Source: DASRBO01 sp035653595 (GTDB lineage: Bacteria; Actinomycetota; Acidimicrobiia; Acidimicrobiales; JAJPHE01). Taken from it: DNA of 64,000 bases. The notes under the pieces were generated by a model. It did no database searches. It was not told the origin of the DNA and was given only the letters and a program-made list of their open reading frames with translations. The stretch is from positions 49,904 through 113,903 of the forward strand of contig DASRBO010000104.1 in the NCBI GenBank assembly GCA_035653595.1, written 5' to 3'. Positions 1-7,727 of this stretch are shown in pieces. The stretch's first letter is position 1. Each line of letters opens with the position of its first letter. Position numbers and translations under genes: made by a program.

Positions 1-2
1 CA

Positions 3-1127
3 CTGCGCCGCAGCCAGGGGGAGCGCCTGCGACGGCTCAACCGCTCCATCCTCGCCCTGCCGCAGCGGGCGGTGGCCGACCGCCGTAACCGCCTGCTGGT
101 CTACCTGGTGGTCCTGGGGGTGGCCATCGCCTACCCGCTGACCCTGTCGGGGTTCTGGCAGCAGGTGCTGGTCGACCAGATCGGGATATTCGTGCTGCTG
201 GCCATGGGGCTCAACGTGGTGGTCGGCTACGCCGGCCTGCTCGACCTCGGTTACATAGCCTTCTACGCCATCGGCGCCTACTCCGGGGCCTACTGGACCG
301 GATCCCTGCCGGTGCACCCGCCGTTCCACCTCAACCCTTTCTGGGTCATCCCCCTGGCCATCGCCGCCGCCATGCTGGCCGGCCTGGTTCTGGGCGCCCC
401 CACCCTGCGGTTGCGGGGCGACTACCTGGCCATCGTCACCCTGGGGTTCGGCGAGATCATCCAGATCGCCGCCACCAACCTCCAGAGCGTGACCGGGGGA
501 GCCGAGGGGGTGAGCGGCATCCCCCACTTCTCGGTCCACGTGGGCGGCCTCCACTACGCGTGGAAGCTCAGCAACCTGCCCTACTACTACCTGTTGCTGG
601 CCTTCGTGGTGATCGCCCTGATCGCCTTCCACTTCCTCGCCGACTCGCGGGTCGGCCGGGCCTTCACCGCCATCCGCGAGGACGAGGTGGCGGCCGAGGC
701 CGTGGGCATCAACCTGCTCAAGTACAAGGTCATGGCCTTCGCCATCGGGGCGTCGACATCCGGGGTCGCCGGCCTGCTGTCCGCCAGCAAGATCAGCTTC
801 GTGTCCTCCGAGTACTTCACCGTGCAGCTGTCGATCCTGGTCCTGGTGCTGGTGATCTTCGGGGGCATGGGTTCCCTGCCTGGAGCGGTCGCCGGGGCCG
901 CCTTCCTGCAATGGGTGCCCCAGATCCTGCGCCAGCATCCCCTCTTCGGCTACCAGCCCCAGGACCTCTACATCTATCTGGGGGCACTGCTGGTGGTGAT
1001 GATGATCTTCCGTCCGGAGGGCATGCTGCCGTCGCGGCGGCGTCGGCGGGAGCTGGCCCTGGCCGAGCGGGGGATCGGGACCGCCGACGCCATGAGCGGA
1101 TCGTCCGACCCGGCGGTCGGGCCATGA
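3..1127 (+). CDS. livM: Branched-chain amino-acid ABC transporter permease (LivM family), 5' end cut by window
   Basis: Inner-membrane permease of a branched-chain amino-acid or related ABC importer. The protein has eight or more hydrophobic segments and the LivM-typical stretch GAPTLRLRGDYLAIVTLGF near the middle, followed by the cytoplasmic-loop signature with GRAFTAIREDEVAAEAVGIN. A GTG at 72 could serve as start, but the frame is open to the window edge and continues with a basic leader (RRLNRSILALPQRA), so the true start probably lies outside. The stop overlaps the next gene (ATGA at 1124-1127), so it is co-transcribed with livG and livF. The C-terminus ends in an Arg-rich tail. The substrate cannot be told from sequence; LivM, LivH and urea permeases are similar. 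Confidence 0.9.
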   Translation: MRRSQGERLRRLNRSILALPQRAVADRRNRLLVYLVVLGVAIAYPLTLSGFWQQVLVDQIGIFVLLAMGLNVVVGYAGLLDLGYIAFYAIGAYSGAYWTGSLPVHPPFHLNPFWVIPLAIAAAMLAGLVLGAPTLRLRGDYLAIVTLGFGEIIQIAATNLQSVTGGAEGVSGIPHFSVHVGGLHYAWKLSNLPYYYLLLAFVVIALIAFHFLADSRVGRAFTAIREDEVAAEAVGINLLKYKVMAFAIGASTSGVAGLLSASKISFVSSEYFTVQLSILVLVLVIFGGMGSLPGAVAGAAFLQWVPQILRQHPLFGYQPQDLYIYLGALLVVMMIFRPEGMLPSRRRRRELALAERGIGTADAMSGSSDPAVGP

Positions 1128-2044
1128 CCGCGGCGGCGCTGGCCACGACGGCGGAGGGCGCCGACCCGATCGTGAGCGTGGAGGGGCTGACCCTGCGCTT
1201 CGGCGGCGTGGTGAGCCTGGCGGGGGTCTCCCTGGACCACCAACGAGGGGAGATCCTCGCCGTCATCGGGCCCAACGGGGCCGGCAAGACGTCATTGTTC
1301 AACTGCCTCACCGGCGTCTACCAGCCCCAGGCGGGCCACATTCGGTTCCGCCCCGCCGGCCGTCCGCCGGTCGAGCTGGTCGGACGGCGCCCGAACCGGG
1401 TGAACCGCCTGGGGGTGGCCCGCACGTTCCAGACCAGCCGCCTGTTCAACGCCCTGTCGGCCTACGAGAACGTCCGCATCGGGGTGGAGTCCCGCCAGCG
1501 GACCGGTCCGCTGGGCGCCATGCTGCGCCTGCCCCGCACCCTCGGAGAGGAGAGGGCCAGCCGGGTCCGGTCCGAGGAGTTGCTCGAGTTCGTCGGCCTG
1601 ACCGGTCGGGCCGACGAGGTCGCCAGCGTCCTGCCCTACGGAGACCAGCGCAAGCTGGAGATCGCCCGGGCGCTTGGCACCGGCCCGGAGCTGCTCCTCC
1701 TGGACGAGCCGGCCGCCGGCACCAATGCCGGGGAGAAGGCCGCCCTGGAGGCCCTGATCCGGCGGGTGAACCAGGAGATGGGCGTGAGCGTGCTGCTGAT
1801 CGAGCACGACATGCGCCTGGTCATGTCGGTGGCCGACCGGGTGACCGTCCTCAACTTCGGCCGGGTCATCGCCTCGGGCACCCCGGCAGAGGTCCAGCAC
1901 GACGAAGCGGTCATAGAGGCCTATCTGGGCCGGACGGAGCCCGACCCGGCAGGCGGCGACAGTGGCACGGCCGGCCCGGGTAACGCCGGCAGTGGCCCGG
2001 GCGGGGCCGAAGATGGCCCTGTGGGCCCAGGCGTAGGGTCCTGA
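1124..2044 (+). CDS. livG: Branched-chain amino-acid ABC transporter ATP-binding protein (LivG family)
   Basis: Cytoplasmic ATPase that powers the LivM-type permease. After a short N-terminal extension it shows Walker A (GPNGAGKTSLFNCLTG), the LivG-specific ARTFQTSRLF stretch, a signature region in which the usual LSGG reads LPYGDQRKLEIARAL, Walker B (ELLLLDEPAAG) and the H-loop (LLIEHDMRLVMSVADRV). The LPYG version of the signature is usual for LivG-type ATPases. The protein is about 306 residues, longer than the roughly 255 typical, because of a Gly/Pro/Ala-rich tail after ~275 that looks disordered. Start ATG overlaps livM (ATGA) and the stop overlaps livF (TGATG), which supports tight translational coupling. 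Confidence 0.92.
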   Translation: MTAAALATTAEGADPIVSVEGLTLRFGGVVSLAGVSLDHQRGEILAVIGPNGAGKTSLFNCLTGVYQPQAGHIRFRPAGRPPVELVGRRPNRVNRLGVARTFQTSRLFNALSAYENVRIGVESRQRTGPLGAMLRLPRTLGEERASRVRSEELLEFVGLTGRADEVASVLPYGDQRKLEIARALGTGPELLLLDEPAAGTNAGEKAALEALIRRVNQEMGVSVLLIEHDMRLVMSVADRVTVLNFGRVIASGTPAEVQHDEAVIEAYLGRTEPDPAGGDSGTAGPGNAGSGPGGAEDGPVGPGVGS

Positions 2045-2766
2045 TGGCGCTGCTCGAGCTGTCCGGGCTGGCGGTCACCTACGGGGCCATCCGCGCCCTG
2101 CGGGGCATCGACGTCGAGGTCGCCCAGGGTGAGATCGTCACCCTGTTGGGAGCCAACGGGGCGGGCAAGACCACCACTCTGCGGACCATATCGGGGTTGC
2201 TGCGTCCCGCCGGGGGGACGGTGAGCTTCGCGGGGGAGGTGATCACCGGACTGGCCCCCCACCGCATCGTCGGCCTCGGCATCAGCCACACCCCGGAGGG
2301 CCGGCGCATCTTTCCTCGCATGACGGTCGAGGAGAACCTCGAGATGGGCGCGTACCTTCGCCGGGGGTCCATATCGACCGAGCTGGACCAGGTGTTCTCG
2401 CTGTTCCCCGTCCTGTCCCAGCGCCGGCGCCAGGCGGGCGGGACCCTGTCGGGAGGAGAGCAGCAGATGCTCGCCATCGGCCGGGCCCTCATGAGCCGGC
2501 CCCGTCTGCTGCTGCTCGACGAGCCGTCTATGGGTCTGGCCCCCCTGATAGTGCGCCAGATCTTCTCCATCCTGTCCGACATCCGGGCCGCCGGCACCAG
2601 CCTGCTCCTGGTCGAGCAGAACGCCGCCCAGGCCCTGGCCGTCGCCGATCGGGGGTATGTGCTTGAGACCGGGGAGATCGTCATGAGCGGCACCGCCTCG
2701 ACCCTGCTGGGCGACGACCGGGTCCGGGCCGCCTACCTCGGCGAGACGCCGTCGGCTGGCGTCTGA
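2044..2766 (+). CDS. livF: Branched-chain amino-acid ABC transporter ATP-binding protein (LivF family)
   Basis: Second ATPase of the LivFGHM-type importer, 240 residues, the usual LivF length. Walker A is GANGAGKTTTLRTISG, the Q-loop region contains HTPEGRRIFPRMTVEENLEMGAY (characteristic of LivF), the signature is LSGGEQQMLAIGRALMS, Walker B is LLLLDEPSMGLAP and the H-switch is replaced by Gln (LLVEQNA), which is normal for LivF. It is the last gene of the operon on this side; about 115 bases separate it from the next start and a weak copy of the island's 15-bp regulatory box lies just after its stop. Confidence 0.93.
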   Translation: MALLELSGLAVTYGAIRALRGIDVEVAQGEIVTLLGANGAGKTTTLRTISGLLRPAGGTVSFAGEVITGLAPHRIVGLGISHTPEGRRIFPRMTVEENLEMGAYLRRGSISTELDQVFSLFPVLSQRRRQAGGTLSGGEQQMLAIGRALMSRPRLLLLDEPSMGLAPLIVRQIFSILSDIRAAGTSLLLVEQNAAQALAVADRGYVLETGEIVMSGTASTLLGDDRVRAAYLGETPSAGV

Positions 2767-2782
2767 TCGAGTCTTCCGAAGC

Positions 2783-2797
2783 AGGGCCCATTGACCC
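2783..2797 (+). promoter_or_regulatory. Weak DosR-box-like site upstream of the HTH/PNPOx gene
   Basis: The bases read AGGGCCCATTGACCC, which on the other strand matches 11 of 15 positions of the box found across this island (GKGACYTTCGGCCCT). A GATGCT element follows at 2821-2826, the same spacing from the box as at the stronger sites. It is the weakest accepted copy. If real it would give the 2883 gene a leader of about 50 bases. Confidence 0.3.
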
Positions 2798-2882
2798 TTG
2801 GCCGGGGCCGGCCGGAGGATGATGCTGGACCGGTGGGCGACCAGAGCGCCCGACGGGGCAGTAGACAGAACTAGGAGATGCT

Positions 2883-3554
2883 TTGACCACCAGGTCCATC
2901 CAGGCCAAGTCCCGGTCAGGCGACCTGGGTCGGCGTCTCGCCACCCGCCGGCGGCAGCTGGGCCTGGAGAGGGCCCAAGTGGCCGCCCGGGCCGGCATGG
3001 ACCCCGGCTACCTGGCTTACCTCGAGGACGCCGCCGGCGGCAGCCCGTCGAGCACGGGGTTGCTCCGGCTGGCCGCCGCCCTCGAGACGACGGTGGAGGA
3101 CCTGTACGGGGGCGGGCGCGACCGGGCTCCGGGGCGGGGAAGGCCGGCGGCCAAGCCGGAGCTGGTGGCCCTGAGCCGCCGGGAGTGCATCGAGCTCCTG
3201 GGGGCCGGAGGCGTCGGGCGCTTCATCTTCCTCGAAGAGCGCGGGCCGGTAGCCGTGCCGGTGAACTTCCGCATGGATGGTGACGACGTGGTGTTCCGCA
3301 CCGAGGCGGGCAACAGCCTCAGCCGGAGGATCGGCCAGCGCCGGGTCTCCTTCGAAGTGGACCAGATCGACGAGACCAGGCGCGAGGGCTGGAGCGTCCT
3401 GGTGTCCGGGGTCGGTCGCCTCGTCAAGGACCCGGCCGAGCTGGAGGCGGTGGGCCGCTTGGGGGTGGCGCCCTGGGCCGGGCCGGACCGGCGCCAGTAT
3501 CTGCGTCTCGTGCCGGAGGAGATCACCGGTCGTCGCATACGGGTCCTGGACTGA
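2883..3554 (+). CDS. XRE-type HTH / pyridoxamine 5'-phosphate oxidase-fold fusion protein
   Basis: Two-domain protein of 223 residues. Residues ~12-70 form an XRE-type helix-turn-helix (LATRRRQLGLERAQVAARAGMD, then LRLAAALETTVEDLYGG). Residues ~90-215 form a PNPOx-like flavin-binding split barrel (LSRRECIELLGAGGVGRFIF, GPVAVPVNFRMDGDDVVFRTE). Such fusions occur in actinobacteria, and a PNPOx-fold protein (Rv0080) belongs to the mycobacterial DosR regulon; a redox or flavin role is inferred. The TTG start is chosen because AGGAG at 2873-2877 sits five bases upstream and the preceding in-frame codons carry no better start. It lies directly upstream of the DevR-like regulator on the same strand. 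Confidence 0.85.
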   Translation: MTTRSIQAKSRSGDLGRRLATRRRQLGLERAQVAARAGMDPGYLAYLEDAAGGSPSSTGLLRLAAALETTVEDLYGGGRDRAPGRGRPAAKPELVALSRRECIELLGAGGVGRFIFLEERGPVAVPVNFRMDGDDVVFRTEAGNSLSRRIGQRRVSFEVDQIDETRREGWSVLVSGVGRLVKDPAELEAVGRLGVAPWAGPDRRQYLRLVPEEITGRRIRVLD

Positions 3555-3614
3555 CCCGGACCTCCAGCCACCTCGGGGCGCCCCGGTTCGCTCGGCGCGT
3601 GAGCGGCCCGGATA

Positions 3615-3629
3615 GGGACTTTCGCCCCT
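3615..3629 (+). promoter_or_regulatory. DosR-type box upstream of the DevR-like regulator gene
   Basis: GGGACTTTCGCCCCT, a near-palindromic 15-mer. It ends 35 bases before the GTG start at 3665, and CAGAAT at 3653-3658 occupies the -10 position if transcription starts at the GTG. This arrangement predicts autoregulation of the response regulator. The motif resembles the mycobacterial DosR consensus TTSGGGACTWWAGTCCCSAA; that similarity is known biology, its function here is inference. Confidence 0.75.
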
Positions 3630-3664
3630 GAGCGCGAGCCGACCACCAGCCCCAGAATCAGAGG

Positions 3665-4369
3665 GTGAGCAGTTGCGCTGCGTCCCAGGCGGCCGACCCA
3701 GGTCCTGGACCCGAGTGGCCGATCAGGGTCTTCGTGCTTGACGACCACGAGGTGGTGCGGGCCGGCCTGCGGGGGATGATCGAAGCCGAGGATGACATGG
3801 TTGTGGCCGGCGAGGCGTCGACCGCCCAGGAGGCCCTGGCCCGCATACCGCCGACCAGGCCCGATGTGGCCATCCTCGACGTCCGCCTGCCCGACTCGAG
3901 CGGGGTGGAGGTGTGCCGCGACATCCGCTCCCGCACCCCCGACATCGCCTGCCTGATGCTGACCTCGTTCGCCGACGACGAGGCGCTGTTCAGCGCCATC
4001 ATGGCCGGGGCGTCCGGCTATGTCCTCAAGCAGGTCAGGGGGACCGACCTGGTCGGCGCCATTCGCCGGGTGCGGGCCGGGGAGTCGCTCCTGGATCCCA
4101 GCGTGACCAGGCGCGTCCTGTCCCGAATCCGTCACGGGGACGAGGACGACGAGCGGCTGTCCCACCTGACCAGCCAGGAGCGTCGCATCCTGGACCTGAT
4201 CGCCGAAGGCATGACCAACCGCCAGATCGCCCAGTCCATGTACCTGGCTGAGAAGACGGTGAAGAACTACGTATCCAACCTGCTGGCCAAGCTCGGGATG
4301 GCCCGACGTACAGAAGCCGCCGCCTATGCCGCCCGGCTCTCCGAGCGCCGCCACGTGACCCTCGGCTAG
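3665..4369 (+). CDS. devR: NarL/LuxR-family response regulator, DevR/DosR-like
   Basis: DNA-binding response regulator, 234 residues. The receiver domain (~20-140) has the acidic pair D26/D27 and a phospho-acceptor Asp at ~72 in AILDVRLPDSSG. The GASGYVLKQ stretch resembles the DosR segment ASGYVVKDIKG. A LuxR-type HTH (~168-212) reads LTSQERRILDLIAEGMTNRQ and then EKTVKNYVSNLLAKLGMARR, very close to the DosR recognition region. The GTG start is set by the upstream box: a DosR-type 15-mer ends exactly 35 bases before it. It is the likely master regulator of the box-bearing genes in this island. Its probable kinase partner lies 5.5 kb downstream (9853-11256), not adjacent as in mycobacteria. 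Membership in the DevR branch is well supported; the inducing signal is not visible. Confidence 0.9.
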   Translation: MSSCAASQAADPGPGPEWPIRVFVLDDHEVVRAGLRGMIEAEDDMVVAGEASTAQEALARIPPTRPDVAILDVRLPDSSGVEVCRDIRSRTPDIACLMLTSFADDEALFSAIMAGASGYVLKQVRGTDLVGAIRRVRAGESLLDPSVTRRVLSRIRHGDEDDERLSHLTSQERRILDLIAEGMTNRQIAQSMYLAEKTVKNYVSNLLAKLGMARRTEAAAYAARLSERRHVTLG

Positions 4370-4377
4370 GAGCCCGC

Positions 4378-4557
4378 ATGACCCTGCTCCAAGCTCGCTT
4401 GGCCGGCGTGCTGGTCGACCTGAACCACCCCGGCCACTACCTGCACTGGGGCTTCATACAGCTGTCGGTCGCCAATCTCGTGGTGATCGTCCTGATGGTC
4501 CTGCTGTTCGTGGCCGCTCTCGTGCTGCCCTTCCCGGGCCGGAGGAACCGGTCATGA
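4378..4557 (+). CDS. Small single-pass membrane protein of the cytochrome b operon
   Basis: A 59-residue ORF with ATG start nine bases after the response-regulator stop. Residues ~30-52 form a strongly hydrophobic helix (VANLVVIVLMVLLFVAALVLP) ending in a basic tail PGRRNRS, giving an N-out, C-in prediction. The N-terminal part contains three histidines (NHPGHYLHW). The stop overlaps the cytochrome b start (ATGA at 4554-4557), so it is translationally coupled and probably a subunit or assembly partner of that complex. I do not recognise a named family. Confidence 0.7.
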   Translation: MTLLQARLAGVLVDLNHPGHYLHWGFIQLSVANLVVIVLMVLLFVAALVLPFPGRRNRS

Positions 4558-5186
4558 GCAGGACCGTCACCGACGACTCCCGCATGTGGACCGCCCGACT
4601 GCGGGACCGGGCTGTCAAAGCGCTCCCACCGGAGAAGCTTCTGCCCGACCGCCAGCCCGCCTATGTGGCCTCGTGGATCTACGTCTTCGGCGTCCTGACG
4701 CTCTCCGCCCTCCTGGTCGTGGTGGCCTCGGGGGTGATCCTCGCCCTGAAGGGCCCGACCTGGTGGCATACCTCGGGCATAGGCCTGTTCTTCAACAGCC
4801 TCCACCTGTGGAGCGTGGAGCTCTTCTTCTTCTTCATGGTCGTGCACCTGTGGGGCAAGTTCTTCATGGCCGCCTGGCGGGGCCGTCGGCTCACCTGGGT
4901 CACCGGCGTGGTCGCCTTCGTCACCTCGATCGGCACCGCCTTCACCGGATACCTGTCCCAGCAGAACTTCGACTCCCAGTGGATCGCCACCCAGGCCAAG
5001 GACGGGCTGAATTCCGTCGGCGTCGGCGCCTTCTTCAATGTCATGAACTTCGGCCAGATGTTCATCTGGCACGTCCTGCTCCTTCCGGCGGGCGTAGGGG
5101 TCCTGGTGGCCCTTCACATCGCCATGGTGCGTCTCCGCGGGGTGGTGCCGCCGATGCCTCGGCGCTCGGGACAAGAGGAGGGGTGA
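4554..5186 (+). CDS. Cytochrome b6-type protein (cytochrome b N-terminal domain)
   Basis: Membrane di-heme cytochrome b, 210 residues, four transmembrane helices. The four axial histidines are visible: H84 and H98 on the second helix (13 residues between) and H173 and H188 on the fourth (14 residues between), the same spacing as cytochrome b6. It contains the GYLSQQNFDSQW segment after the third helix, where bc complexes have a related GY-LPW element. It carries only the N-terminal half of a bc-type cytochrome b, so the C-terminal half must come from another subunit, perhaps the next gene (GTGA overlap at 5183-5186). The Rieske protein and c-type cytochrome are not in the window. Placement behind a DevR-like regulator suggests electron transport under low oxygen; this is inference. 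Confidence 0.85.
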   Translation: MSRTVTDDSRMWTARLRDRAVKALPPEKLLPDRQPAYVASWIYVFGVLTLSALLVVVASGVILALKGPTWWHTSGIGLFFNSLHLWSVELFFFFMVVHLWGKFFMAAWRGRRLTWVTGVVAFVTSIGTAFTGYLSQQNFDSQWIATQAKDGLNSVGVGAFFNVMNFGQMFIWHVLLLPAGVGVLVALHIAMVRLRGVVPPMPRRSGQEEG

Positions 5187-6169
5187 AGCCCGTGTCGACG
5201 AGGAGCGGGGCTGCGCTCACGGCCAGCCCCGAGTACGACGGGCCCTACGCCCGTTACGACATCCTCAAGGAGTTCACCGCCGCCCTGGTCGTCGTGACCC
5301 TCCTCAGCGTCATGTTGGCCGTCTTCCTGTCCTCGCCGGACAGGCGTCCGATCACCATCAGGAGCTGGGCCCAGGCCGATCCGGTCGACTTCGTATCGAC
5401 CGCCGTCACCGAGCTAGACGGCTCGAGCGCCAGCGCCGGCTACGGGCCCCCGTACAACAGCACGCCGGGAGCGGGCCAGAAGATCGGACCGGTCTCGCTG
5501 CAGCGCCTGGTCGGGGTGCACGAGCCGATCGACTCCTCCGACGCCTTCGTCCTGGGCCCGCTGCGAACCATCGCAACCACCCAGCCTGCGGTCGCCGGTG
5601 CCATGAGCCGGTACGACGGGGCGGATCCCAGCCAGCAGGGGCGCTGGACCAAGGCGTACGAGGACGCCGCCGCCAAGGCGTCCTACGCCGCCGGCCGGCT
5701 CCAGCTTCCCGCCGGCAACTACGGCCCCGTCGCCGAGCTCATGTCGGCGGAGCTGGGAATGGCCCGCAGCGGGGCCCTGGACGGGTACCTGCTCAGCACG
5801 CCCCAGTTCTACAGCACCGACTACACCAAGCCGCTGATGTTCCTGGCCGACGGGGGCTACATGGCCAGCGTCGCCCGCACCGAGCATCTACAGGGCTCGC
5901 AGTGGGGGATGATGAACGAGACGGCCAACTACCCCGGTCAGGCTTGGCTCTGGCTCTACACGATGTGGTACCAGATCCCGCCCTTCTCACATTCGGGCAA
6001 CGCCGACGCCCTCATCTGGGGGATGATGGTCCTGCTGACGCTGCTCCTGATCCTGATTCCGTGGATCCCCGGCCTGCGCGACATACCCCGCCTGGTGCCG
6101 GTGTACCGGCTCATCTGGCGGGAGCACTACCGGCGGCTGGCGGCGCAGGGGGCCGGCTCGGGCCGCTGA
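5183..6169 (+). CDS. Membrane protein, probable second subunit of the cytochrome b complex
   Basis: 328 residues with one N-terminal membrane helix (~37-57, AALVVVTLLSVMLAVFL), a long extracytoplasmic region (~60-270) rich in Gly/Ser/Ala and aromatic residues, and a C-terminal helix (~275-300, ALIWGMMVLLTLLLILIPWIPGL) followed by a basic cytoplasmic end. The PGLRDIPRLVPVYRLIW tail recalls the end of cytochrome b C-terminal domains, but I cannot assign a family with certainty. GTG start overlaps the cytochrome b stop, with AGAGGAGG just upstream. It probably forms a membrane complex with the two preceding products. There is no CxxCH motif, so it is not a c-type cytochrome. Confidence 0.7.
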   Translation: MKPVSTRSGAALTASPEYDGPYARYDILKEFTAALVVVTLLSVMLAVFLSSPDRRPITIRSWAQADPVDFVSTAVTELDGSSASAGYGPPYNSTPGAGQKIGPVSLQRLVGVHEPIDSSDAFVLGPLRTIATTQPAVAGAMSRYDGADPSQQGRWTKAYEDAAAKASYAAGRLQLPAGNYGPVAELMSAELGMARSGALDGYLLSTPQFYSTDYTKPLMFLADGGYMASVARTEHLQGSQWGMMNETANYPGQAWLWLYTMWYQIPPFSHSGNADALIWGMMVLLTLLLILIPWIPGLRDIPRLVPVYRLIWREHYRRLAAQGAGSGR

Positions 6170-6237
6170 GCTGGCGAGCGCTCCGAGCGTCCGGCGGGCC
6201 CGGCGACTGCAGTCCGGCAGCCCTGCAGCCCAGCGGT

Positions 6238-6582
6238 CTACAGGCCGGCGGCCTGGCCGAGGTCGAAGACGATGTCCGTCGAGCCGTTTGTCAGTCGGAG
6301 CTTGGGGTTCCTCACCTCGCTGTCGTAGTCCAACTCGACGTCGAGTCGCTCACCGTTGTCGGCCCACCGGTCGAGGGTGGCGGTGCACATCCCGTACCAG
6401 GACGGATGCGGCGCATCGATGGTCAGGGTGAAGGGGGTCGCCGGCGGAAAGCTGCGGCCCTCGACGACCGCTTCGTTCTCGAGGATGAGGTCCAGCCTGA
6501 AGGTGTCTCCATGGTCCTCGACGAACATCAGGCGCGAACTCAGCCTGGTGGCGGGGCTTGGACCCCGACGTGGTGGGCGCAT
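6238..6582 (-). CDS. Small protein of unknown function behind a dormancy box
   Basis: 114 residues, acidic and beta-rich in appearance (FRLDLILENEAVVEGRSF, then TATLDRWADNGERLDVELDY). No membrane segment and no family I recognise. Its ATG at 6582 lies 35 bases from the DosR-type box at 6618-6632 with CATATT (complement of 6590-6595) in the -10 position, the same geometry as at the other leaderless starts. This supports the start and makes expression likely. It converges on the cytochrome operon (68 bases between stops). Confidence 0.65.
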   Translation of the reverse strand: MRPPRRGPSPATRLSSRLMFVEDHGDTFRLDLILENEAVVEGRSFPPATPFTLTIDAPHPSWYGMCTATLDRWADNGERLDVELDYDSEVRNPKLRLTNGSTDIVFDLGQAAGL

Positions 6583-6617
6583 GGAGACGAATATGCCAGG
6601 CCGGTGCCCGAGCCGTC

Positions 6618-6632
6618 AGGGCCGAAAGTCCT
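6618..6632 (-). promoter_or_regulatory. DosR-type box upstream of the 6582 gene
   Basis: AGGACTTTCGGCCCT on the minus strand, 14 or 15 of 15 positions matching the island consensus. It ends 35 bases before the start codon of the minus-strand gene at 6582, with CATATT as the -10 candidate. The near palindrome could also face the plus-strand gene at 6727, but no matching -10 element is seen on that side. Confidence 0.75.
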
Positions 6633-6726
6633 TCTCCCGCCAGGCGCTGCCTGCCCGTGGCGATCGGGCCCAGTAGGCGGTCACTGGCGCCACGGTCCTG
6701 CTGTGGGGAACTGCAAAGAAGACGCC

Positions 6727-6954
6727 ATGACCCGGTCCATGGAGGGTGGGGAGAAGCCGGTGGCGCGGCGGGCGGTGCACGGCATGGAGGACGAGGCCCG
6801 GAGGCGTCGGGGGCCCCTCGCCATGACCTCGCCCCAGCGCCACTTCTATCTGGGCGTGGAGGCCGCCACAATGGACCTGCTTCGGCCCGAGGCAGCAGGC
6901 AGCCGGCCCGCCGGCTGGCTGGAGAAGGAGTACGCCACCCTCCGTGACGGATAG
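6727..6954 (+). CDS. Small basic hypothetical protein
   Basis: 75 residues, rich in Arg, Glu and Met, with no membrane segment. The end reads GWLEKEYATLRDG. It lies between two genes with dormancy boxes and may share the 6618 box as a divergent promoter, though spacing on this side (94 bases) does not match the leaderless pattern. Other ATG codons in frame at 6739 and 6784 could be the start. No Shine-Dalgarno of good quality precedes the first ATG. I do not recognise a family; it may not be a real gene. Confidence 0.4.
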   Translation: MTRSMEGGEKPVARRAVHGMEDEARRRRGPLAMTSPQRHFYLGVEAATMDLLRPEAAGSRPAGWLEKEYATLRDG

Positions 6955-7047
6955 GTCAAGGCGTCGATCGTGGTGTCCGATGCGATGGCGCGGACGGAGC
7001 CGGTCCGGCGGCTGGAGCTTCCCAGGTGCCCGCCCATCTGAGATGGC

Positions 7048-7062
7048 GTGACTTTCGGCCCT
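7048..7062 (+). promoter_or_regulatory. DosR-type box upstream of the DUF1918 gene
   Basis: GTGACTTTCGGCCCT, a full match to the island consensus. GAGGAT at 7085-7090 lies 23 bases after the box, placing the predicted transcription start near 7098 and giving a leader of about 19 bases that holds the AAGGAGG ribosome site of the 7117 gene. Confidence 0.75.
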
Positions 7063-7116
7063 AGGCCGCGCCCGGCTGCCGCTCGAGGATGGCTCGAGCA
7101 GCCTGAAGGAGGCGCC

Positions 7117-7326
7117 ATGCAGGCGAGCGTTGGAGACCGCATCGTCATCAAGGGCCATCGCATCGGTGAGCCGGATCGCGACTGCGAAGTGCTCGAGGTA
7201 AGGGGCGACGGAGGCGGGCCTCCGTATCTCGTCCAGTGGGGCGACGGCGGTCGCCAGGCCGTGTTCTTCCCCGGTGCGGACGCCCAAGTTCGGCACTTCG
7301 CCAAGAGCGTCGCCAAGAGCGCCTGA
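7117..7326 (+). CDS. DUF1918 domain protein, Rv0569-like
   Basis: 69-residue protein of the DUF1918 family: starts MQASVGDRIVIKGHRIGEPD, then PPYLVQWGDGGRQAVFFPG, matching the small beta-barrel layout of mycobacterial Rv0569, a known DosR-regulon member of unknown function. AAGGAGG at 7106-7112 precedes the ATG, and a full-consensus dormancy box lies 54 bases upstream. The next small ORF (7340) follows within 14 bases and is probably co-transcribed. Its presence is one of the stronger arguments that the island is related to the mycobacterial dormancy regulon. Confidence 0.85.
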   Translation: MQASVGDRIVIKGHRIGEPDRDCEVLEVRGDGGGPPYLVQWGDGGRQAVFFPGADAQVRHFAKSVAKSA

Positions 7327-7339
7327 GAGAGGAGGGCCA

Positions 7340-7501
7340 ATGCGCACCCTTGACGCAGTGCGCGCTCTGCCCACGGATGCGCGGGTGAGCATCGACGAGC
7401 GGCTGGTCGACGTCGCAGCCAATCTCGTCGACCTGGCCCGCCCGGTGACGGCAGAGATCTTCCTTGCCCACCACGCGACAGGCCTGCCCCTCAGCCGGTG
7501 A
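7340..7501 (+). CDS. Small hypothetical protein downstream of the DUF1918 gene
   Basis: 53 residues from ATG 7340, preceded by GAGAGGAGG at about 7326-7334, a good ribosome site. The sequence is helical and acidic in the centre (VRALPTDARVSIDERLVDVAANLVDLARP). No family recognised. It sits 13 bases after the DUF1918 stop, so it is likely in the same transcript under the 7048 box. After it, about 225 bases lead to the convergent MFS gene; a GTG ORF there (7498) is doubtful. Confidence 0.55.
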   Translation: MRTLDAVRALPTDARVSIDERLVDVAANLVDLARPVTAEIFLAHHATGLPLSR

Positions 7502-7727
7502 GCCCCCCTCCGCTAGCCGCCACCCTTCGGGCGCTTGCCCTGGTGACCAGCGGGCTCCTCTGGGAGTGGGTAACCGGCGCATCTCCCTTGTTGCTGATGT
7601 TCCTGTACGGGGTCGTCGCGGTGCTGAGCAGCCAGCCTCCGGGCCGTGTCGCCCAGGCCGCAAGCGCTGCGGGTGAGCCGGCGCATGCTGGAGCCGTCGT
7701 CCGCAGCCAGGCGGTGCCCGGCGGCCT

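Noticed and set aside
2003..2017. GGGGCCGAAGATGGC inside the 3' end of livG
   Set aside because: It is within coding sequence, matches only about 11 of 15 positions and lies at the wrong distance from livF.
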